Shown: positions 57,200-64,000 of the stretch, piece after piece
Layout of the letters: each line of letters opens with the position of its first letter
Numbering within the stretch: position 1 is the first letter of the stretch
Assembly (NCBI GenBank): GCA_013387265.2
Contig: JABFTP020000021.1
Location: forward strand, 4,462,001 to 4,526,000
Length of the DNA stretch: 64,000 nucleotides
Source: Cryptolaemus montrouzieri
Taxonomy: Eukaryota > Arthropoda > Insecta > Coleoptera > Coccinellidae
Direction: 5' to 3'
Notes under the pieces: generated by a model
What the model saw: the letters and a program-made list of their open reading frames with translations, nothing else
The model's database searches: none
Told to the model about the DNA's origin: nothing
Position numbers and translations under genes: made by a program

Positions 57200-58414
57200 T
57201 TATCATTGCACGGTGTAGGAGACTGGTATAAGATGTAGGTTTACCTATAAGATGTAGGTCCACCTTTGTAGATGGGCTAAGTTCGCGAGCACATCGTAAA
57301 AAGATGAAACAAACATCTTGGAATAAACTTATTGAATTGTATTGTCACCGGTCGAAAAGTTTCAATTTAATCTGACGTTTTGAAGTAATAAACAAGCAAG
57401 TCGTCTGTACACGGTGGACAGATATCGACGTTTTATCACTGCAGCTATGTGAAATATTGTGAATGGAAGAACATGACCCCCCTACCCTGTGTCCTTTTTC
57501 GGTGAGGAATACACGCGAAAAATCAAGCAAGCTTCTTCCGTTTTCAAGTTACTAGCAAATTTTAAAATTTTTTTCGGATTTCGTAAATGCCAATATCTCG
57601 GTTATTTATGAAGTTTTGAAAAAGGTTATGACAATCTACAAGCAGTTCTTCTCGTAAAATCGAACAGCGTGCGGAAATTTCAATCCTTTACAACGGTTTT
57701 TGAGTTTAGTACAAATTTTTAGCAAATTCTTTCAAATATGAATTATCAGCAACTTTGAATTCGTTATAGAGTTTATTTTTTTCGAAAATTGTATAACTTT
57801 TCACTAATTTCATCTTGGAACTCTATGTCTATTCACAGAATTTACATGGAATATAGAAATAGCTTGAGTATGTTCTATGCTCTGATTATGACAGGTCGAA
57901 AATTAATGTTTACAATGACAACTCAGATAAATTATGTGTGAATATAATATCGTTTTTAATAACGAAGCAACCATACATCACCAAAATTTTGAACCACCAT
58001 TATTCCATTACAACTGATGTGTACTTCATCAGTCTAAATAATTTCTGGGAAAAAATACGGATTTTCGTCCCCTATTTCCATTCATTTTGCCTGCTCGAAA
58101 TCTATGGGTTGGCAATTACAAAAAATCTTCTCTATCAATTACTTCATATTCTCATTTCCTTGGGACGTTGAATGTACCATGGCTTATGAGATTTTCCCTC
58201 AATTTATCGAATATACTTTTATGAGGTTGTCACCACTCATAAAAACGATCCGAATAAGCAGCTTTTGCAGTATCAACATCCTAATTATGTTTAATATAAC
58301 ATTCAATCATATTGAACTTTTCAAATTTTTATACTGCATGGTCGCTTCGTTATTACAAACGATACTACATTCACGCAATAATCGTAACTGATAGAAGAGA
58401 ACATTTTAAATGTG
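57200..58414. other. Intergenic, non-coding
   Basis: AT-rich, no recognised gene on either strand. Two near copies of ATAAGATGTAGGT occur around 57228 and 57247. Confidence 0.45.
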
Positions 58415-59078
58415 ATAATATTAATATGTTTGACATTTCGTTTCCGGTTATGCCGGAAATGATACCAACTTTCGATTTTCAAATGGGACACTCTGTATTT
58501 TTTCGCTTATTTTAATCTCACCTTATGACATATTTTTGAAAGAAAAACAAAACGCTATCTTTTTTTTCTGCAATTTTCATCTTTCGTTCCATGATCACAG
58601 AATATTAAAAATTTTGCATCGCCAACGTAGTTATTGTTGTTAGCGAATGGGAAAACTCTGCAAAAATTGCATAGTAATTTTCCACTAGAATTCCGGAACC
58701 GTTAAGAATAGCGTGACGTGAGTGGTATAAAAAAAAAGATAAAAAATACTGCTTCTGTAATACCGGTGGCCATATATAGTTCTCAGAACAAAAACTAAAA
58801 TAATGAGCAATTAAATTTTAAGATACCATCTTGTGTTTCCGTGATAGAAGATGTTGAGCTGAGTCAATTGTCACTGTTCATGGCCTTCTAGAACGAAAGA
58901 TGAAAATTGCAAAAAGAAGATTGTGTTTTGTTTTTCTTTCAAAAATATGTCAAAATGTCGAAGGATGAGATGAACAATCAAAATAAACAAAAAAATACAG
59001 TGTCTCCCATTTGAAAATCGAAAGTTGGTATCGTTTCCGGCATAACCGGAAACGAAATGTCAAACATATCAATATTAT
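58415..59078. mobile_element. MITE-like element with ~180-bp inverted repeats
   Basis: Left arm from ATATGTTTGACATTTCGTTT (58424) to about 58600 and right arm from about 58885 to 59078 are inverted copies, including CCGGTTATGCCGG/CCGGCATAACCGG and a CATCTTTCGTTC/GAACGAAAGATG pair. The unpaired middle has no coding capacity. Flanking bases beyond the arms also pair weakly, so the exact end is uncertain. The long frames in each arm mirror each other. Confidence 0.75.
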
Positions 59079-59924
59079 GGAATTCAAAATGTTGTCTTCT
59101 ATCCGATTCCCAAATTTTATGAAAATATTCCAAATAGAAAAAAAAGTTACAGGGGTGGCCCTAGTTTCAGGAAAGAGAATAGAATACTCCTTCAATTTCA
59201 TCCAAATTCACCAATAATATACATTGGAAAAAAAACACAACTTCATAATATAGTCAGAAAATCATTCAGCAGAAAAAAAATAATACGTCTCTGCAATTTC
59301 CTCAAAGAGTGCCATCAGAATGTCGAAATGATTTTCGACCAATGCGTCAACTTTAAGGTGTCAACAGCATATAAAGAAGCTAAAATTTCCTTGTCGTAAC
59401 GAGTCATTTTGGAATTCACTTAACTTTTCCATTACTTAAAAATTTCTCTACTAATCCACTTATCCACCCTTCAATTTTACAGTGCATTGGAGATCTATAC
59501 CAGTATATATTCGCTCTTTGCGAATTACATAACCTCAAATGTCTATATTGACTAGGCTATTATAATTTTTGTGATATACTGTAAATTTGTGTAGTTATTG
59601 TTATGAACTAATTTTAAGTTATATGTACATAGCTTTAGATATAGGTGCAATATGTATTGGAAAAGCAGCTCAATGAATTTTTATGAAATGTATATTATTT
59701 TAACTGATAGATGATTTTATATAATTTTATTTTCTAATCTTTATGTTCGATTTGTTAACAGAGAAAATATACGAGCAATGCATAACATTATTAATTTTCT
59801 TTACACACCAATCAACCCAACGCATCTGAAGAATCGATATTTTTATAGTTCCACAAAACGACGGAAAAACCTGAACAATTCTGGAAATTTTATTACGAGT
59901 ATTGGCAAATGGAACACGCTTCAA
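59079..59924. other. Intergenic, non-coding
   Basis: AT-rich, nothing recognised. Confidence 0.5.
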
Positions 59925-62130
59925 TTGCAAGCTATTTTTTACAGCCACCATCATTACACGTCCTAAATTTTAACTAGAAATTTTAAGGAGCCATGTCTTC
60001 TTTTGTCCTTTCAAACTTTTTTGCAGTACGCCACTGATCAGCGTACAATCAATTTTCATCATCTTCGTTCAATTTAGAAACTTTTTTGACACTTGTAATT
60101 TTTTCGTATCTTCGACCGTTCTCGAGCAAATAATTATTAAACGATTGTATGCATTCGCTGAATTGAAAGCACTTCTAATTAAAAAAATGACACACCAGAC
60201 AGGCGAACATTTTCAAATATTCACAGAAGGTTGAGGGAAACTGGTACTTTTACTGCAAGTAATCCTTTAAAAGGTGCGACTCAAACTATGAGAACTCCAG
60301 ATATTTAGGAAGCAGTTTTGAATTGTATTGATTTGATTCCTCATGTGAGTACAAGAAAAATTGTAAATCAGTTGAATATTTCACATATTCTAGCTTGGAG
60401 GATTCTCCATGAAATTTTATTGTACCCGTTTCATATTTAACGCGTCCAAACTCTACTTCGACTAAATTTCTGCCGATGGTTCTTAGATAAAATTAGAGGA
60501 AATGCTCATTTTGATAGTTAAATAATGTTCACAGACGAAGCTAACTTTTCGAGAACTGCTATCACAAATTTCACAATAATCATTATTGGGCTGAGGGAAA
60601 CCCCCATTTGATGGAAGAATCTCATCATCAAGAACAATTCTCACTAAATGTCTGGGTCGGAATAATTGGAAATTGTTAGATTGGGCCATTTTTCTTTTGT
60701 CTAACAGACTAAACGCTTATCGGCAATTTCTTGAGGAGGAGTTACCTTTATTGCTCGAATATGTGCCACTTTTGGTGAGAAACATAATGTGGTACATGCA
60801 TGGCAGGGCACCAGTACATTTTAGTGGAGAAGCTAGAGAATTCTTGAATAATACATTCAACAACCGATGAATAGGTCGGGGTGGGCCCGAACCATCCCCT
60901 CCTGGGTCCCCAGACTTAAATAGTTAAGACTTTTTCTCATACGGATATCTCAAAAGTTTAGTTTATACCACTCCAGTAAACACTGTAAAAGAATTAAGAA
61001 ATCGAATAATAACCTCTTGTGACACGATAACAAATACCCCAGGAATATTTCAAAGAGTGCGTGATAATATGCGTAGAAGGACACAGACCTGTATTCTTGC
61101 AGGTGGAGGACACTTCCAGCAATTTATTTAGTTTTTAATTGTTCTTTTTTTAGTTTAATATTGAATAAGGAAAGGTTGAATCTCAGAAGACGAGCTTTCA
61201 AAATAAAAGCAAATTTTAGGCGTATCTATGGAGTATTTCTATTATTTCTTTTTTATTTAGCGAATAACATACAATTCAAATAATTCAAATTCTATAATTT
61301 TTCACTTGAAAACGGTTGGAGAGACGAAAAAATTACAAGTGTCAAAAAAGTTTGAGAGGGCAAAAGGAGACATGGCCTCGGAATAGAAAACACCTTGTGA
61401 ATTTCAGTTGAAATCTAGGACGTGTAATGACGGAACTGTAAAAAATTGATTGCATTCCAAATTTGGGTTGAATATCTCAAAAACTGCAAGAGTTTTGAAG
61501 AAAAAACTTTTTTTTTCGGAAATTTCAACACCCTGTAGCTCCGTAACGAAGCTTTTCGGACCCATGATTTTATAAACTTTTTTCTTAAAATTGCACGTAG
61601 ATCTCCAAATTTTGTCAGGTCTTAAAAGTGAATCAATTTATCGACTACTCCTATAATTAGATTCACTTTCAGAAATAAAATCACAGAGGATACGATTGTT
61701 AGGACACATGGAAAAAAGTCCAAATGTTTCAGTAATTTATTTAGTTTTTAATTGTTCTTTTTTTAGTTTGATATTGAATAAGGAAAAGTTGAGTCTCAGA
61801 TGACGAACTATCAAAATGAAACTAAATTTTGGGCATATCTATAGAGTATTTCTATCATTTTTTCATTTAGCGAATAACATACAATTCAAATAATTCAAAT
61901 CCAATTATTTTTCACTCGAAAACAGTTGGAGATACGAAAAAATTACAAGTGTCAAAAAAGTTTCTAAATTGAACGAAGACGACGAAAATTGATTGTACGC
62001 TGATCAGTGGCGTACTGCAAAAAAGTTTGAAAGGACAAAAGGAGACATGGCCTCGGAAAAAAAACACCTTGTGAATTTCAGTTAAAATTTCAGACGTGTA
62101 ATGATGGAGGCTGTTAAAAATAGCTTGCAT
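59925..62130 (+). mobile_element. Mariner-superfamily transposon with duplicated 3' flank
   Basis: A left inverted end at 59925-60135 (TTGCAAGCTATTTTTTACAG, then ACACGTCC and GGAGCCATGTC) pairs with a right end at about 61920-62130. A broken transposase lies between. The DNA after the transposase stop (61120-61640) is repeated in the same direction at about 61731-62300, so there are two candidate right ends, the nearer one (to about 61470) lacking part of the inverted match. Confidence 0.75.
60205..61131 (+). pseudogene. Transposase relic (same group as copies A and B)
   Basis: Frames give RRLRETGTFTASNPLKG (end of the HTH half), TRKIVNQLNISH, FTDEANFSRT (first Asp), HYWAEGNPHLMEESHHQEQFSLNVWVGI, LEEELPLLLEYVPLLVRNIMWYM, and then HGRAPVHFSGEAREFLNNTF, where the second catalytic Asp has become Gly or Arg. 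After a stop come IGRGGPEPSPPGSPDLNS (third Asp), DFFSYGYLKSLVYTTPVNTV and the tail RVRDNMRRRTQTCILAGGGHFQQFI with stop at 61129-61131. Several stops and shifts; inactive. Confidence 0.82.
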
Positions 62131-62300
62131 TCCAAATTTGGGCTGAATATCTCAACAACTGCAGGAATTTTGAAGAAAAATACATTTTTTCCGTAAATTT
62201 CAACACCTTGTAGCTCCGTAACGAAGCTTTTTAGGTCCTATGTTTAAATAAACTTTTTCTCCTAAAATTGCACATAGATTTACCTCCTTAAGTTGTGACA
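61120..62300. repeat. Direct duplication of transposon tail (~0.5 kb x2)
   Basis: 61120-61640 and 61731-62300 are direct copies sharing TTTATTTAGTTTTTAATTG, GCGAATAACATACAATTCAA and TTTCAACACC blocks, diverged by substitutions and by a small insertion in the second copy that restores the LEFT-end match. Confidence 0.72.
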
Positions 62301-63826
62301 TACTTTTATGTAACACCCTGTATATGTTAAAATATCATCCAAAACGAATGAACCAATACTTTTAATACTCCCAAAATTAACTTCAAAACTGATTTGTTGC
62401 AACCCATATATCATACTCCCTGCAAACGGAAAGTACCAACCTAAACACATATAAATCAACTGAAAACTTTATGAAAGAGTTTTCAGAAAAGTTGCAAATA
62501 AAATCTTCCCGTAAGTAATAACTTCATATTTGTTCGACTGACTCGGACAACACTTGAGTTAATTTATCACATCCGTACAAACTAAGCAGATACAGTCGGA
62601 TAAATGAAATGGAAACAGAATTTTTACCTACTCCAACTGGAATAAATTGCCGGTATATAAAAAGAATTATTCGCTTAGTCCCCGGTGTATAATAAAAATG
62701 AAGGCATCCATTGTTGTTCCCAACTTCGGTTCCCTCTTTTTATTAACCGCTTCTGCTATTAAATCGCGATTGGTGAAATCCATATTTGCTATTATTGATA
62801 TAATGTTTCAGGTCTCAGAATATAATGGGAAAAGATAAATGCTTTATGGGGCCAAAATGAATGTTGTTGACCTATTTAATTCCAGGCACTTCCGTAACAT
62901 TGGTACTTACAATGACTCTGAATAATGAGATAAGAAATATAAGTCATTAATAATATAAGTCGAGAATATTCTGTATAATCAATTATTCTCAATTCACAAC
63001 TACTACCGACGAGTGCACCGTACGGAGTTTAGAAACTTGTTTTTTTTATTCCTGCCTGAACATTGGTCCTTCGCAACATTGGTCCTTCGAGATCAATGTT
63101 ACGGAATGGCTTTGATATTGCCACGTTGGGTTCTACTTATAAAGAAGAACGCTTTGTACTATATACATATATTAAATTCACTACACTAATATGATAGTTT
63201 TTACATGTAAATACTTATGTTGTTGTATGATTGACTATTGAATAGTACGTTACTATAATAATTGTTGGATGAGATGTTACTGTGTTGAAGGTTAAAGCTT
63301 TAATGCTAGTTATCTCGGTTATTCTGTCCGAGATAGGGTTTTATGACCTGTTCACATCTGGTTCGGGCGTACAAACCCAGCTCCGATATGAACCAGGGTA
63401 AAAACCCAAGTTTTGTGGTAACAGGCACTATCACATATAAATCTACGTTAAGTTATACCGGGTGCGGCAACTAAAACGAAAAAGACTCAATAACTGCTAA
63501 ACTATTCGTTTCTGGATCAAAAGCAGAAACAGGTCAATCTTTTAATAGTATTTTAATTAAGTGTTCGAAGTAATAAGCAATTTAATGTAGGAAAAGTTTC
63601 ACCGAAAATTATAAGATCACGCAGTGAGTTGTACAAAATACTAACAAATAAATTGCAACTATAGTTAATGCTGTACTACTGGTTCTTTAACCGGCATTAA
63701 TAATAAGACTTTATTACAATTCAAGTACTTGCCAGAGTTACCAATATCTTGAAATAAATAATAACAAACTGGGACATCTGTACGGTCTCTCTAAAAAGTA
63801 CCATACACTACAGTACCTGCCTGAAT
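62301..63826. other. Intergenic, non-coding
   Basis: No protein motif. A hairpin TATCTCGG...CCGAGATA lies at 63309-63333, followed by a stretch with CTGGTTCGGGCG and GAACCAGGG words. This GC-richer part may be the 5' UTR of the LINE ORF at the right edge. Confidence 0.4.
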
Positions 63827-64000
63827 ATGCCACAGGAAAAGAATTTGTCTATACAGGACGTATTCGATGAAATAATAAGGTCTAAAGCAGAAATTACAAA
63901 ATCGATTAAGGCTAGTGAGGCAAATATTCTTTTGAAGATTGGGGCCTTACAGGAGAGACTAGAACAAGTAGAGAAGGAAAATAGTCGACTTGAAGAAAAG
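63827..64000 (+). CDS. Start of a coiled-coil LINE ORF1-like protein (cut by window edge)
   Basis: An ATG frame of 58 codons without stop runs off the window: MPQEKNLSIQDVFDEIIRSK, then many charged and Leu/Ile residues (AEITKSIKASEANILLKIGA, LQERLEQVEKENSRLEEK) with the heptad spacing of a coiled coil. Many insect LINEs have an ORF1-like or leader protein of this type, with an acidic and basic helix. I infer, but cannot show, that it is such a protein; a host gene exon is the alternative. Confidence 0.5.
   Translation, partial: MPQEKNLSIQDVFDEIIRSKAEITKSIKASEANILLKIGALQERLEQVEKENSRLEEK

Noticed and set aside
58312..59217. Pairs of ORFs in the MITE arms
   Set aside because: They are inverted images of each other caused by the arms.

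Overview
The window is animal nuclear DNA, almost certainly from an insect. Three things support this: a spliced host gene (fringe) with GT-AG introns, eukaryotic tRNA genes for Leu and Lys, and a dense mix of Tc1/mariner, pogo, hAT, R1, RTE, jockey-like, R4 and Penelope-like elements typical of arthropod genomes. A beetle would fit the repeat mix, but the sequence does not fix the order. The DNA is AT-rich and most of its open reading frames are transposon relics or their antisense shadows.

The only host protein-coding gene I can support is the 3' part of fringe (fng), a Golgi beta-1,3-N-acetylglucosaminyltransferase that modifies O-fucose on Notch. Four plus-strand coding exons (33774-33844, 40008-40102, 41431-41513, 56192-56246) join with consistent phases and end in a stop at 56244-56246. 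The earlier exons were not found, so the first 33.8 kb is probably one giant intron whose 5' exon lies before the window. The introns of about 6.2, 1.3 and 14.7 kb are filled with transposon debris.

Layout. 1-1746: two direct copies of an unclassified repeat, seen again near 17.6 and 22.4 kb. 3.2-10.5 kb: a head-to-head Penelope-like element (PLE), a jockey-like LINE relic, then a second PLE split by a 2.7-kb mariner-type transposon with very long inverted repeats. 10.6-15.5 kb: pogo remains, a LINE RNase H tail with target-site duplication, and a 1.7-kb foldback element. 16.8-23.1 kb: a 1.2-kb segmental duplication and a minisatellite. 24.6-26.5 kb: a hAT relic. 27.1-27.8 kb: tRNA-Leu(AAG), an odd tRNA-Lys(CTT) and decayed relatives. 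28.3-33.5 kb: IS630/Tc1/mariner and pogo relics. 34.9-39.6 kb: a second copy of the long-TIR transposon and a Tc1-like element with a long ORF. 40.4-46.7 kb: LINE relics, including an RTE apparently nested in an R1. 47.5-48.2 kb: a third PLE end with a perfect 46-bp palindrome. 49.4-52.5 kb: an R4/Dong-type LINE bounded by (TA)n arrays. 53.4-55.1 kb: mariners and a LINE endonuclease domain. After fringe ends come a tRNA-like SINE head, a MITE, another mariner-type relic with duplicated tail, and the start of a LINE ORF running off the right edge.

The most notable signals are small hammerhead-ribozyme folds at the 3' ends of the PLE copies, two PLE copies with fold-back structure near the same codon region, an R4-type LINE in a TA microsatellite, and the fringe gene itself. 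I found no operon, CRISPR array or clearly new defence or biosynthetic system.
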